Positions 26,620-35,808 of a stretch of DNA of 64,000 nt are shown piece by piece. The position numbers were made by a program, and so were the translations under genes. The stretch is from NCBI RefSeq assembly GCF_028748145.1, contig NZ_CP118181.1:1364211-1428210 (forward strand). The letters run 5' to 3'. The DNA comes from Entomospira culicis (GTDB taxonomy: Bacteria; Spirochaetota; Spirochaetia; WRBN01). Every line of letters starts with the position of its first letter. Positions within the stretch are counted from its first letter, which is position 1. The notes below the pieces were generated by a model. The model was given only the letters and a program-made list of their open reading frames with translations. It had not been told where the DNA came from and searched no databases.

Positions 26620-27841
26620 AAACATGAGCGTTGACCTTGATTTGGTTTTGCATCTCTTTGAGAAGAAGAATTCGCTTAAGGCGCAGATTGACAAACAGCG
26701 AAATCTTCGCAACGAAAATGCCAAGCAACTCAAGGGCAAGGTCGATCAAAATCGGCGCGAATTCTTGGTTGCTGAAGGTAAAGCCCTCAAAATTGAGGTC
26801 GCTAAGCTCGAGCAAGAGATGGATCATATCAGCGATCTCCTTCAGGTAGAAGCCCTCAAAATCCCTAATATGGCGCACCCTGATGCGCCTTTGGGTGCTG
26901 ATGATCGTTCCAACAAAGAGCTCAAACAGATCGGCAACATCCCTCAATTCTCCTTCAAACCCCTCGACCATGTTGAGCTAGGGGAAACGCTCGATCTTGT
27001 CGATTTTGAGGCTGGCAGTAAGGTCTCTGGTTCTAAATTTTACTTTCTCAAAAACCAAGCCGTCTTGCTCGAATTCGCTCTAGTGCGCTATGCCCTAGAC
27101 ATCCTCATGCGCCATGGCTTCACCATCTATCAGACCCCAGACATTGCTCGAGAATCTATTTTACAGGGCATCGGCTTTAACCCGCGTGGGGCGGAAAGTA
27201 ATATCTACCCACTCGAAGGCGAAGAGACCTGCCTTGTGGGCACTGCCGAGATCACCCTTGGTGGCTATCATGCCGGCGATATTGTTGATGTGAGCAAAAA
27301 ACCTATTCTCATGGCGGGAGTTAGCCACTGTTTTCGTCGCGAAGCAGGTTCGGCTGGACAATTTAGCAAGGGGCTCTATCGCGTGCATCAATTTACCAAA
27401 GTAGAGATGTTCTGTTACTGCAAGCCTCAAGAGAGCGATCAGCTCCATGAATTCCTACGCGATATTGAAGAGGAGATCTTTATCGGTCTTAACATCCCCT
27501 TTCGCGTCGTAGATACGGCGATCGGAGATCTGGGCGCGCCAGCCTACCGCAAGTATGATCTGGAGGCGTGGATGCCCGGTCGTGGCGAACATGGCGATTG
27601 GGGCGAAATTACCAGTACCAGTAACTGTACCGATTTCCAAAGTCGTCGCCTCAACGTGCGCTATAAGGATAGCGATGGGAAGAATCAATTTGTCCACACC
27701 CTCAACGGCACCGCTATCGCCATTAGCCGTGCCATGGTCGCTATCTTTGAGAACTATCAGCAAGCCGATGGCAGCATCCGCATGCCCACCATCCTTGTGC
27801 CTTACCTCGGCTTCGACCATATCCCCAATCCTAATATATAA
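26558..27841 (+). CDS. serS: Seryl-tRNA synthetase
   Basis: A 427-residue class II synthetase that charges tRNA-Ser. The N-terminal antiparallel coiled-coil arm (about residues 25-105) is followed by the catalytic core: motif 2 in HCFRREAGSAGQFSKGLYRVHQFTKVEMF, the serine-specific E-S-x-CSN-like segment GEITSTSNCTDFQSRRLNVRY, and motif 3 in HTLNGTAIAISRAMVAIFENYQ. The ATG follows GGAGAAAGCCTT. Start codon and ribosome-binding site lie inside the last 62 bp of the methyltransferase gene, just after the repeat array, so both are probably translated from one mRNA. Confidence 0.97.
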   Translation: MINLHLIKENLEAIKENVKNRNMSVDLDLVLHLFEKKNSLKAQIDKQRNLRNENAKQLKGKVDQNRREFLVAEGKALKIEVAKLEQEMDHISDLLQVEALKIPNMAHPDAPLGADDRSNKELKQIGNIPQFSFKPLDHVELGETLDLVDFEAGSKVSGSKFYFLKNQAVLLEFALVRYALDILMRHGFTIYQTPDIARESILQGIGFNPRGAESNIYPLEGEETCLVGTAEITLGGYHAGDIVDVSKKPILMAGVSHCFRREAGSAGQFSKGLYRVHQFTKVEMFCYCKPQESDQLHEFLRDIEEEIFIGLNIPFRVVDTAIGDLGAPAYRKYDLEAWMPGRGEHGDWGEITSTSNCTDFQSRRLNVRYKDSDGKNQFVHTLNGTAIAISRAMVAIFENYQQADGSIRMPTILVPYLGFDHIPNPNI

Positions 27842-27853
27842 CCTCTAAACATG

Positions 27854-27910
27854 AAAAAAAATCACCCAATCTACGCTCTTCCCTAATAAAAGGAGATGCA
27901 GAGATTGGGT
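27854..27910 (-). terminator. Terminator of the leftward symporter-recG unit
   Basis: Read leftward, a 9-bp stem ACCCAATCT / AGATTGGGT with a long internal loop is followed by a run of seven to eight T. It sits 36 bp past the symporter stop. The rightward T run is poor, so it mainly serves the minus strand. Confidence 0.75.
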
Positions 27911-27945
27911 ATTTATGATGATTTATTTAGTGAAAAAAGAGTGAT

Positions 27946-29163
27946 CTAAATATAACTACGATTGCGGATAAAGTCGTGCTGATAGGCGAAGACGCGCAGT
28001 AAGAAAGCCAAAATCAGCATATCAATTAGACTTGCAAGCGGGGAGAGGTAGGGCATGATGACATCTAACGCGCGAAGTCCGTTGCTAATGTCGTTAGGGT
28101 AAAAACTGGCGGCCAAGTGTAAGCTCTCCTGTAACTGACTACCCACACTGCTCAAGGGTAAAAAGAGCGAAGAGACCATCGCGCCCAAGACGATGCTCAC
28201 CAAATTACCAAATTCAATATCTAGCACGGAGTACGACTTAACAATCAAAGTCAAACTCATCGCCACCACCAAGGCACTTCCCGATCGGATAAACAACAGG
28301 AAAAAGGGCACATTAAACCCAGCAAGATCGCGCTTAATGTTTTGATTTTTATGCGATTGCACACTATATAAACTGTAATTCGCATGATTGGGCGATCCAA
28401 CCAGAGTAAAAAGAAGCGTCATCCCCACGCCATAGATCCACCCAAAAGGATTTCTACGTCCGGCTAAAAGATAGTAAGCAATGCTAAAGATCAAGAATAA
28501 TCCCCCTGCCACCCCAACAATTGTCCACAAAAAGGGGTGATAGTGCGTAATCGCCTCGCTGAAGCGCAAGGTACGTACCACTTTAAGTAAAAGAAAGAAG
28601 ATCGGAATAAAGATGACATAAAAGGTACGATAAATGATATGAAAGAAGATCCGTGAGAGCGAATCAAAGAGGTTAAAGGTCGGCTCGATTGACTCCATAT
28701 CAAAATTCATGTTTAAGCCCAAAATCATCGCAAAAAGAAAGAGTGGTAAGAACCAAAAATCGGTAAAAATGGTCAAAAGATTGTGCGGTAAGAGACGCAT
28801 CATAATCGTCTTGGCATCTAGGCTTGAACTGACCACGGTTTGGTCGAAAAAGATGATAAGTCTAGGTAATGGCAGTAATTGCACCAAGACGACGCCCAAG
28901 ATCGCCAATCCAAACGATAAGGCAATGCCCCATATTAAAGACTTTAAAAGCACCCGCATCAGTAAGTGGCGACGCTTGAGATAAACCACCGAAACCGTCA
29001 TGCTAAAAAAGAGAAACGGCATGCCCAAATACGCCAAATATTGACTAAAAAGATCCCCACCAACCCAAATCATTGTATCTAGCCACACGACATCTTGTGG
29101 TGCCAAAAATCCTGCTACAACTGCCAATACCCCCGCTAAGAGGGTAACATGCCACAACCTCAT
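27946..29163 (-). CDS. Dicarboxylate/amino acid:cation symporter family (SDF) protein
   Basis: A 405-residue membrane protein with eight or more hydrophobic segments and the layout of the sodium:dicarboxylate symporter family (SLC1/GltP/DctA-like). The N-terminal part GMPFLFFSMTVSVVYLKRR matches the conserved P-L-I-F-xx-M region, and FVLGAMVSSLFLPLSSVGSQLQESL occupies the place of the HP2 hairpin. The hallmark NMDG of helix 7 is not apparent, so it is a divergent member and transport of a typical acidic amino acid is uncertain. It is the last gene of the leftward unit containing recG. Confidence 0.72.
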   Translation of the reverse strand: MRLWHVTLLAGVLAVVAGFLAPQDVVWLDTMIWVGGDLFSQYLAYLGMPFLFFSMTVSVVYLKRRHLLMRVLLKSLIWGIALSFGLAILGVVLVQLLPLPRLIIFFDQTVVSSSLDAKTIMMRLLPHNLLTIFTDFWFLPLFLFAMILGLNMNFDMESIEPTFNLFDSLSRIFFHIIYRTFYVIFIPIFFLLLKVVRTLRFSEAITHYHPFLWTIVGVAGGLFLIFSIAYYLLAGRRNPFGWIYGVGMTLLFTLVGSPNHANYSLYSVQSHKNQNIKRDLAGFNVPFFLLFIRSGSALVVAMSLTLIVKSYSVLDIEFGNLVSIVLGAMVSSLFLPLSSVGSQLQESLHLAASFYPNDISNGLRALDVIMPYLSPLASLIDMLILAFLLRVFAYQHDFIRNRSYI

Positions 29164-29192
29164 TCTTCGCTCCTTCGTTTTTTATCCATTCA

Positions 29193-29816
29193 TCAACGCT
29201 TCGATCCCAATCCAAAAAAGCTCGGCTTAGGATACACCAACCATGCATTAGCGCGCTTTTCACTGCGCTCACTGGCCATCTTGATAATATAATCGACAAA
29301 ACCCTCCTCATCATTGCCGACCAACTCACATCCCGATAAATAAATCTGCGGGCCACTGCTCATCAAGGTGCGCGCATACGCACGAAACCCTTCCGCCGCC
29401 GCATTACCCAACGGACGTTTATTATCTTCTAAGTTCTCTGCCACAAAGTAAATAGCCATCTCTTTATTCTGTTCTAATGCGCGCTTGTAAAGCTCTTGGG
29501 TGAGATAGACCAATGCTTTTAAATCGTAATCTAACACCTCATCAATCAGCGAGGCGCTCTCTTGCGGAAAGACCTCCTCGCGCTTGCGACCAAAGACAAT
29601 AAAGACATCACTAGGAAAACCGTAAACGCGTTGTAGCTCGCGCAAGGAAGTAATCGTCGAGATAAAACCCGATCGATTCCAAGGAATCACCCGCACCGAC
29701 TTCGTGCTATCTGCCACAAACGTAACCACATCACGTCCATTCAACGATAATTTTTCTACCAACTTCGCGCCAATAAAACTCTCTTTTCCGATCACTAGTG
29801 CTGTATTACTACTCAT
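29193..29816 (-). CDS. Rossmann-like hypothetical protein downstream of recG
   Basis: A 207-residue protein. The start MSSNTALVIGKESFIGAKLVEKLSLNG looks like a nucleotide-binding fold of the short-chain dehydrogenase type, but the loop is G-K-E-S-F-I-G, not the usual G-x-x-G-x-x-G with all three glycines. A segment NAAAEGFRAYARTLM stands where SDR enzymes have helix 5, yet the catalytic Y-x-x-x-K is not evident. It may be a degenerate, non-catalytic relative. The ATG at 29816 follows AAAGGAAATAGA and lies 33 bp after recG. No function is assigned. Confidence 0.7.
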   Translation of the reverse strand: MSSNTALVIGKESFIGAKLVEKLSLNGRDVVTFVADSTKSVRVIPWNRSGFISTITSLRELQRVYGFPSDVFIVFGRKREEVFPQESASLIDEVLDYDLKALVYLTQELYKRALEQNKEMAIYFVAENLEDNKRPLGNAAAEGFRAYARTLMSSGPQIYLSGCELVGNDEEGFVDYIIKMASERSEKRANAWLVYPKPSFFGLGSKR

Positions 29817-29849
29817 TCTATTTCCTTTTCCATCTTCCACGTGTCTACA

Positions 29850-31901
29850 CTACGAATACCATGGCTGGCGCTCAATATACTGATACAATCGGTGGGCAAC
29901 TTTGTCCGCTTGGGCAAGCTCGACATAAGTATCCAACCACTGACGCGCCAACGCCTGACTCTCCTGCCAAAGATCCGCATCTTCGGCAACGTCTGCCACC
30001 AAAAAACGCATAAAACCACTCTGCTTGATGCCACCAAACTCACCTGGCCCACGCAAACGTAAATCTTGTTCGGCAATCATAAAACCATCGGTATGTTCAT
30101 ATAAAATTTTTAATCGCTCTTTGGCAATCTCGGTTAAATCTTCATGATACACCAAAAAACACCGCCCCTGATGCCCACCTCGCCCAATACGTCCGCGCAA
30201 CTGGTGCAATGCCGATAGACCAAAGCGCTCGGCATTAAAGATCACCATCGCCGTGGCATTGGGTACATCAACTCCCACCTCAATCACGCTGGTAGAGAAG
30301 AGAATCTGGATCTGATTCTGTACAAAGAGTTGCATGATGCTCTTCTTGCTCTCTTCGTCTAAACGCGAGTGGATCATCGCCACAGTATAATCACGAAATT
30401 CCCCCGCTTGAAGCGCCTCAAACATCTGGGTTAGCGCGCGTCGTTCGTCCTCTTGCTGCTCGATAAGCGGATAGACAAAGTACGCTTGCCGACCTTCATC
30501 CAACATTACTTTAATCATGCTATAGAGTTTTTCCTCGTTGCCAGCGCGTACTAAGTGCGTCAAAATCGGTTGCCGACCCTTAGGTAGTTGATGCATGGTC
30601 GAGATCTCTACATTACCCAAGTAGCTCATCTGCAAGGTCTGGGGGATAGGTGTTGCCGACATCAAGAGGAGATCGACAATCGGTGCTTTTTGATGCATCT
30701 TTTTGCGTTGCTGTACCCCAAAACGGTGTTGTTCATCGACAATCACGTACCCTAAATTGTTATAATGCACATCGTCGGAGAAGAGCGCATGCGTACCAAT
30801 AATCAGCTGAATCTCCCCATTAGCAAGACGCTCCAAGGTATCTAACCGTCCCTTAGCGCGCACATTCCCCGAGAGAAATCCCACCGAGATACCCAAGGGA
30901 TGCAACAGGCGATACGCATTATCGGCGTGCTGTTTCGCCAGAAGCTCGGTGGGTGCCAAGAGCGCCACTTGCTCACCGGCTTGTATCACATACATCGCAC
31001 TTAAAAAGGCCACCAACGTCTTGCCCGCGCCCACATCTGCCTGTAATAGACGTTTCATCGGGTGAGAGGCGCCCAAATCATCGCCAATCTCCACCAACAC
31101 GGCCTCTTGAGCTTGGGTTAGTTCGAAAGGTAACCTAGCAAGCAGTTGCTGATAAAGTAAATTTTCTAAACAACGCGGAGAACGCACCGCTTGCTTATTT
31201 TGGCGAATATGAAATTCCTTGGTTAAGTGAAAGAGCAAAAACTCCTCCAAAGCCAGCGTACGACGCGCCTCTTCAAGCTTCTCATAGCTAGTGGGGCGAT
31301 GCAAATTCTCTAGCGCCTCATGCTTAGACATCGGTAAAGACGCTTGCGCCATCAACACAGGAGGAATCAGGCTCTCGATGGCACTAGGCAAAAGATCAAA
31401 TGCACCCGCGACACTTTGGGCAAGGCGATGCTGGGTTAGTTTTGCCGTCAAAGAATAGATAGGGTTGAGGCGTAAGAAATTCTTTGGCGAAGGGGTGTAG
31501 GCTTCAAAGTCAAAGCTAGAGCTCTGCCAGTGGTTGTAACGAAAATGAAAGCTAGCATAAAGATAGAATTTTCTACCCACCTGTAAGATATCTGCCAAAA
31601 AAGGGCGACCAAAACAGATAAGCTCAGCACTACCTCCAGCATCGGCAACGATCACCTTGAGCACCTTCTCTCGGTTGGTCAAGATATGCTGATGCTCCAC
31701 CACTTCTACCAGATAAGTAGCCGGCATGGCTTGAGGAATGGCATCCAGCGTATAGAGAGTGAGACGATCTTCATAGCGGAAGGGAAAGTAGAGCAAAAGA
31801 TCACGAACCAGCGTCATGCCCAACGTAGCAAAAGCACGATAACTCTCGGGTCCCACACCCTTAATGTGGCTAATCGGTAGCTCCAGCTCCTCTAAGACCA
31901 T
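29850..31901 (-). CDS. recG: ATP-dependent DNA helicase RecG
   Basis: A 683-residue helicase that reverses stalled replication forks and processes Holliday junctions. The N-terminal wedge/OB domain (about residues 1-235) includes LPISHIKGVGPESYRAFATLGM. The motor follows with Walker A QADVGAGKTLVAFL, the DExH box VIVDEQHRFGVQQR, SATPIPQTLQM, and the C-terminal LRGRIGRGGHQGRCFL. The TRG-like end RLRGPGEFGGIKQSG is present. Length is normal. It lies between the YggT-like gene (20 bp upstream) and the Rossmann-like gene. Confidence 0.97.
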   Translation of the reverse strand: MVLEELELPISHIKGVGPESYRAFATLGMTLVRDLLLYFPFRYEDRLTLYTLDAIPQAMPATYLVEVVEHQHILTNREKVLKVIVADAGGSAELICFGRPFLADILQVGRKFYLYASFHFRYNHWQSSSFDFEAYTPSPKNFLRLNPIYSLTAKLTQHRLAQSVAGAFDLLPSAIESLIPPVLMAQASLPMSKHEALENLHRPTSYEKLEEARRTLALEEFLLFHLTKEFHIRQNKQAVRSPRCLENLLYQQLLARLPFELTQAQEAVLVEIGDDLGASHPMKRLLQADVGAGKTLVAFLSAMYVIQAGEQVALLAPTELLAKQHADNAYRLLHPLGISVGFLSGNVRAKGRLDTLERLANGEIQLIIGTHALFSDDVHYNNLGYVIVDEQHRFGVQQRKKMHQKAPIVDLLLMSATPIPQTLQMSYLGNVEISTMHQLPKGRQPILTHLVRAGNEEKLYSMIKVMLDEGRQAYFVYPLIEQQEDERRALTQMFEALQAGEFRDYTVAMIHSRLDEESKKSIMQLFVQNQIQILFSTSVIEVGVDVPNATAMVIFNAERFGLSALHQLRGRIGRGGHQGRCFLVYHEDLTEIAKERLKILYEHTDGFMIAEQDLRLRGPGEFGGIKQSGFMRFLVADVAEDADLWQESQALARQWLDTYVELAQADKVAHRLYQYIERQPWYS

Positions 31902-31921
31902 TTACCCGCCCATCACTTCGA

Positions 31922-32512
31922 TTAAGCGAGTGTCTGTAGTAACAGGTTAAGAAGCGTACCAACCCAAAAAGACCATAGGTAGTAGCCCACCGCCAAGGCA
32001 AGAAGTAGGTAGACCAAAAGACGTTGATGCGAGATAAAGCGCTTTTTACTCACCAGTGCCTTGATGCTCTGCACCATAGGGTTTAACACCATGTCCATCA
32101 TGGTACCGGCGTGCCGACCTTGGGGCGACTGGGTTTTATAGAAGATCAAACGTACGATGGTTAAGATCAACAAGATGAGGAGCAGGCTCTGAATAACTTG
32201 AAAGACCATTATAATGAACATTGCCAGCACCGTGAAGATACTTACCGTACGCCCAGCCTGTGCGATGCTAATAATCCTAAGGAGAAGCGACCAAAAGAGG
32301 ATTGCCCAGAGAAAGGAGATATCGAGCATGCCGATGCGACTGAAGCGCCCACGAAAGAGGCGAACATAAGGCTCGGTGAGCGCATAAAGCACTCCACCAA
32401 TCGCTGAGTGGCGTAGCGAAGGAATCCAAGAGATAATCACCGTGCTTAAAAGGACATAGTAGTAGACCCTAAACACGCGCTCCAGCATGAAGAAAAAGAA
32501 TTGTTGATCCAT
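31922..32512 (-). CDS. YggT-family membrane protein with two YggT units
   Basis: A 196-residue protein with about five membrane segments. The first part (YYYVLLSTVIISWIPSL...LTEPYVRLFRGRFSRIGMLDISFLWAILF) is a good match to the YggT family, whose usual repeat is P-(Y/F)-L-xx-F-R. The second half has a related but weaker arrangement (LNPMVQSIKALVSKKRFISHQRLLVYLL). YggT proteins are of unclear role, linked to osmotic stress or cell division. Start choice is uncertain: the ATG at 32512 lies only about 12 nt from the -10 box and has no ribosome-binding site; the ATG at 32488 is possible. Confidence 0.82.
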   Translation of the reverse strand: MDQQFFFFMLERVFRVYYYVLLSTVIISWIPSLRHSAIGGVLYALTEPYVRLFRGRFSRIGMLDISFLWAILFWSLLLRIISIAQAGRTVSIFTVLAMFIIMVFQVIQSLLLILLILTIVRLIFYKTQSPQGRHAGTMMDMVLNPMVQSIKALVSKKRFISHQRLLVYLLLALAVGYYLWSFWVGTLLNLLLQTLA

Positions 32513-32523
32513 ATACTCTTTAT

Positions 32524-32551
32524 ATTACAATGAACTGCTAAGCTTTGTCAA
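32524..32551 (-). promoter_or_regulatory. Promoter of the yggT-like/recG unit
   Basis: On the minus strand a perfect TTGACA (32551-32546), 16 bp, TGTAAT (32529-32524). The predicted transcript start falls within about 5-6 nt of the first ATG, so translation may be leaderless or use the ATG at 32488. Confidence 0.65.
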
Positions 32552-32567
32552 GCGAATTTATCTGATT

Positions 32568-33884
32568 TTACTCCAAGAGGTGGTAGCCCTTCTCTTCGAC
32601 GACTTCTTGCATGATGGCTTTATTGTGATAAAAGGATTGTTCATATAATTCCTTGTATTTTAGATAGCTTTCCGCTTCGCTAAAGCCAATCATCTCGCGC
32701 AAGACGAGGTGTCCTGCATCGATATCTGGGAGCAGGCCTTGAGAGAGAACGAGTCCGTGGAAGTAGATGTTGCCGTTGGCCGAATACTCGATGAAGTCTA
32801 GCCCCTCCTCAAGGAGTTTGAAATCGGGGTGTTGCGCCTTAAGGCTTTCGATAAGCTCTTGACGCAAGGCCTCTAAGCCCTTCTGTACCGTGGGGATACG
32901 CGTGATGATTTCATAGTGAAAATCGAGGTCGTCATTGGCGATATAGTCGAGATCTTCCAGTAATCCTGGGGCAGTGCTCCCGTCGTTGTAGGGCATGAGG
33001 GTACGAAATTTCTCCAGATAATAAATGCGATCCAACACCGCATTGTTGGCAAAGACTAATAAATCATAATCGCCATAATTAATCGGAATGGCATCGGGAT
33101 ACGTGGTATCGCGCGGTGGGTTCTCTACCATTCTCCCACCCTCATAATCAAAATCTCTATCCACCGAGGCAATAAAGTGATTAAGCTCATCCATGCTATA
33201 GGGAGGCAGATAACCCTGTTTGTAGGCGTGATAGAGCATGATATTTCGATTGGTGATAAACGATTGACGATAGGCCTCGCGGTACTGGGCGTAATGCTCC
33301 TTACTACTATAGCCCACCAGTTCGCGCAAGGTGAGACTCTGCGCCTCATCCTCGGCAAGAAGCCCTTTGGAGAGCACAAGTCCATGAAAATACGTATTGC
33401 CATCGGCAACATACTCGATATAATCACTGCCCTCGCTCACCAGCTCGAAGTGTTCATATTTTTGTTGGAGAAAACGTTTGAGCTCGGCTTTAATATCGGC
33501 AAGATTATCTTCGGGCTTGGGCATACGGGTGATAATCTCATAGTGAAAATCTGCCTCGGCATTCTCCACATAATCGAAATCTTCTAAGGTTAAGGGGATA
33601 ATCTTGCCCTCCCCATCGGTGCTAGCGCGGTGCTTCCCCACATGATAGAGATCGCCATGGGTTGCATCGCCAAGGTAGGCATAGAGTTTGTAATCGCCGT
33701 AGTTGATAAAGTACCAACGTTCATCGGCATCGCCCTCACCAACCAGCCAGCCATCCTCATAACGACGCGTCGTAAAAGAGTCCTCATCAGCAACCCCAAA
33801 GAGCGCGCCCCTTTCGTTTTGCCCCTTCATACAACTCACCAGCAGGAACACCCACATCAATAGCAATCCAAAACGACTCTTCAC
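32568..33884 (-). CDS. Lipoprotein with an internal duplication, function unknown
   Basis: A 438-residue predicted lipoprotein. I place the start at a GTG (33884): it gives a compact signal peptide MKSRFGLLLMWVFLLVSC ending in a lipobox, and AAGGAGG stands 5 nt upstream. The frame stays open to 33977, but that would bury the signal. The mature protein holds two similar halves, roughly residues 57-225 and 265-435. Each starts with a NYGDY-L segment, then DLDFHYEIITR-P, a D-x-IEY-A-GN-YFHGLVLS-GLL segment, LRE--G-S, and Y-QSF--N--IM. I know no such domain. It is monocistronic with its own promoter and probably sits on the outer surface or in the periplasm. Confidence 0.8.
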   Translation of the reverse strand: MKSRFGLLLMWVFLLVSCMKGQNERGALFGVADEDSFTTRRYEDGWLVGEGDADERWYFINYGDYKLYAYLGDATHGDLYHVGKHRASTDGEGKIIPLTLEDFDYVENAEADFHYEIITRMPKPEDNLADIKAELKRFLQQKYEHFELVSEGSDYIEYVADGNTYFHGLVLSKGLLAEDEAQSLTLRELVGYSSKEHYAQYREAYRQSFITNRNIMLYHAYKQGYLPPYSMDELNHFIASVDRDFDYEGGRMVENPPRDTTYPDAIPINYGDYDLLVFANNAVLDRIYYLEKFRTLMPYNDGSTAPGLLEDLDYIANDDLDFHYEIITRIPTVQKGLEALRQELIESLKAQHPDFKLLEEGLDFIEYSANGNIYFHGLVLSQGLLPDIDAGHLVLREMIGFSEAESYLKYKELYEQSFYHNKAIMQEVVEEKGYHLLE

Positions 33885-33924
33885 ACCCGCCTCCTTCCGT
33901 CTCATCCAGATAAAACCTCTCTTT

Positions 33925-33953
33925 AGTATACCCAAAACCGCTGCTTTAGACAA
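33925..33953 (-). promoter_or_regulatory. Promoter of the duplicated-domain lipoprotein
   Basis: On the minus strand TTGTCT (33953-33948), 17 bp, TATACT (33930-33925). It leaves a leader of about 35 nt before the GTG at 33884, which supports that start. Confidence 0.7.
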
Positions 33954-34106
33954 GAATCCCCATAAATTTCCCTCCAACCCACTTTACCTAAGCGCGCTTT
34001 TTCGTGTATCTTTAAACGTGATGAGTGCAATCTTTTATTTTCAATCTAAGGCGAAAAGGTTTTTGCTTGTCAACCATAGTATATTTTCCATTCTAGGAGT
34101 TATTGT

Positions 34107-35759
34107 ATGAAAAAAATTCTCGTAGTTGGCGGAGTCGCCGGTGGGGCAACCACCGTTGCACGTCTACGTCGTCTCGATGAAGAGGCACAAATCATCCTCT
34201 TCGAACGCGATCCTTATGTCTCGTTTGCCAATTGTGGTCTGCCCTACTATATCGGCGGAAGCATTACCGAGCGTAGCAAACTTCTCCTGCAAACCCCCGA
34301 GAGCTTTAAAGCGCGCTTTAATCTCGACGTGCGCGTTAATAGCAAAGTCGTCGCCATCGACACCAAAAAACAAGAGGTCAGCGTCGAAGAATCCGACGGT
34401 AAGCACTACACCGAGAGCTACACCCATCTTGTCCTCTCTCCTGGTGCAAAACCGTTTGTTCCCCCCATCAAGGGCATCGACCTCCCACGCATTCTCTCCC
34501 TACGCAACGTTCCCGATACCGATAAGATCAAAGAGATGGTCGACCTCCAGAGCACCAAAGATGTTGTGGTCATCGGGGGTGGATTTATCGGGGTAGAGAT
34601 GGCTGAAAATCTTGTCGAAATCGGCTTGAACACCCACCTTGTTGAAGCTGCGCCCCACATCCTCGCCCCCTTCGATAGCGAAATTGCTACCATGATCGAA
34701 GGCGAGCTAAGCAAGCATGGTGTCAACTTAATGCTAGGCAAAAAGGCCATCGAATTTAGCGAAGAAGGCAACCAAGTTGTTATCCACTTTGAAACAGGCG
34801 AAACACTCAAGGCCGATCTCATCGTGCTGGCGATTGGTGTACAGCCCGACACCCAATTCATCGCCAACAGTGGCATCAATCTCGATGAACGCGGGCGTAT
34901 CCTCGTCGATGAGCACCTCCAAACCAACGTTCCCAACGTCTATGCCCTTGGTGATGCCATTATGGTTGACCATCGCGTGCTAGGGGGCAAGGCACATATC
35001 CCCCTTGCAGGGCCTGCCAACCGTCAGGGACGTATCGTTGCCAATAATCTTCACTTCGATAAAAAAGAGTCCTTTACCTCGGTTCTTGGCACCTCCATCC
35101 TCAAGGTCTTCGATCTCGCAGCAGCCGCCACCGGAAGCAATGAACGCTCCCTGCAAGCCGTCGGTCGCGCCTATCAGCCGATCTACATTCACCCCAACAG
35201 CCACGCCACCTACTATCCAGGGGCTACCGCGCTCACCATCAAGATGCTCTACGACCCCAACACCTACGAGGTTTTAGGTGCGCAGGCGATTGGCCAAAAT
35301 AGCGTAGATAAATTTATCGATAGCGTTGCCATGGCGATGCACTTTAAAGGCACGGTATACGATCTCGCCGAAGTGGAGCTTACCTATGCTCCGCCCTACT
35401 CCTCGGCAAAATCGCCTCTCAATATGGCGGGCTTTGTGGCGCGCAATATCATTGAAGGGCTGATGCCTCACGCGCGCTTTGAAGAGGCGCTAAACATCGA
35501 CCCTAGCAAGCAAATCTTGCTCGATGTGCGCGACGACGCCGAAGTTGCCGAACGTAAACTCGAACAGAGCATCCATATCGCTGTAAACGAACTCCGCCAT
35601 GGACGCGAGAACGAGCTAGATAAATCCAAAGAGATCCTCGTCTACTGTGCGGTGGGCGTGCGTGGCTACATCGCTACCCGCTACCTGCTAAGCAAAGGCT
35701 TTAAAGCGCGCAACATTATGGGTGGCATGAAGCTCTCTGGGGGCTATGGTATCCAATAG
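34107..35759 (+). CDS. CoA-disulfide reductase with C-terminal rhodanese domain
   Basis: A 550-residue flavoprotein. It begins with the FAD-binding GGVAGGATTVARLRR, then the single redox cysteine in SFANCGLPYYIGG, typical of CoA-disulfide reductase and NADH oxidase/peroxidase, a second NAD(P)H-binding GGGFIGVEMAENL, and a second FAD motif NVYALGDAI. The last 100 residues are a rhodanese domain with its active cysteine in ILVYCAVGVRGYIATRYL. The fused form (CoADR-RHD) reduces CoA disulfides or persulfides and polysulfide. It may keep thiols reduced, important if glutathione is absent, as in Borrelia. The ATG follows TAGGAGTTATTGT. It is monocistronic. Confidence 0.93.
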   Translation: MKKILVVGGVAGGATTVARLRRLDEEAQIILFERDPYVSFANCGLPYYIGGSITERSKLLLQTPESFKARFNLDVRVNSKVVAIDTKKQEVSVEESDGKHYTESYTHLVLSPGAKPFVPPIKGIDLPRILSLRNVPDTDKIKEMVDLQSTKDVVVIGGGFIGVEMAENLVEIGLNTHLVEAAPHILAPFDSEIATMIEGELSKHGVNLMLGKKAIEFSEEGNQVVIHFETGETLKADLIVLAIGVQPDTQFIANSGINLDERGRILVDEHLQTNVPNVYALGDAIMVDHRVLGGKAHIPLAGPANRQGRIVANNLHFDKKESFTSVLGTSILKVFDLAAAATGSNERSLQAVGRAYQPIYIHPNSHATYYPGATALTIKMLYDPNTYEVLGAQAIGQNSVDKFIDSVAMAMHFKGTVYDLAEVELTYAPPYSSAKSPLNMAGFVARNIIEGLMPHARFEEALNIDPSKQILLDVRDDAEVAERKLEQSIHIAVNELRHGRENELDKSKEILVYCAVGVRGYIATRYLLSKGFKARNIMGGMKLSGGYGIQ

Positions 35760-35772
35760 TTATTACGACAAG

Positions 35773-35803
35773 AAAAAAGCAGGGTGATAGCGCCCTGCTT
35801 TTT
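35773..35803. terminator. Bidirectional terminator after CoA-disulfide reductase
   Basis: A stem AAAAAGCAGGG / CCCTGCTTTTT serves both the reductase gene and the leftward GT8 cluster, whose last stop lies 6 bp away. Confidence 0.88.
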
Positions 35804-35808
35804 ATCTA

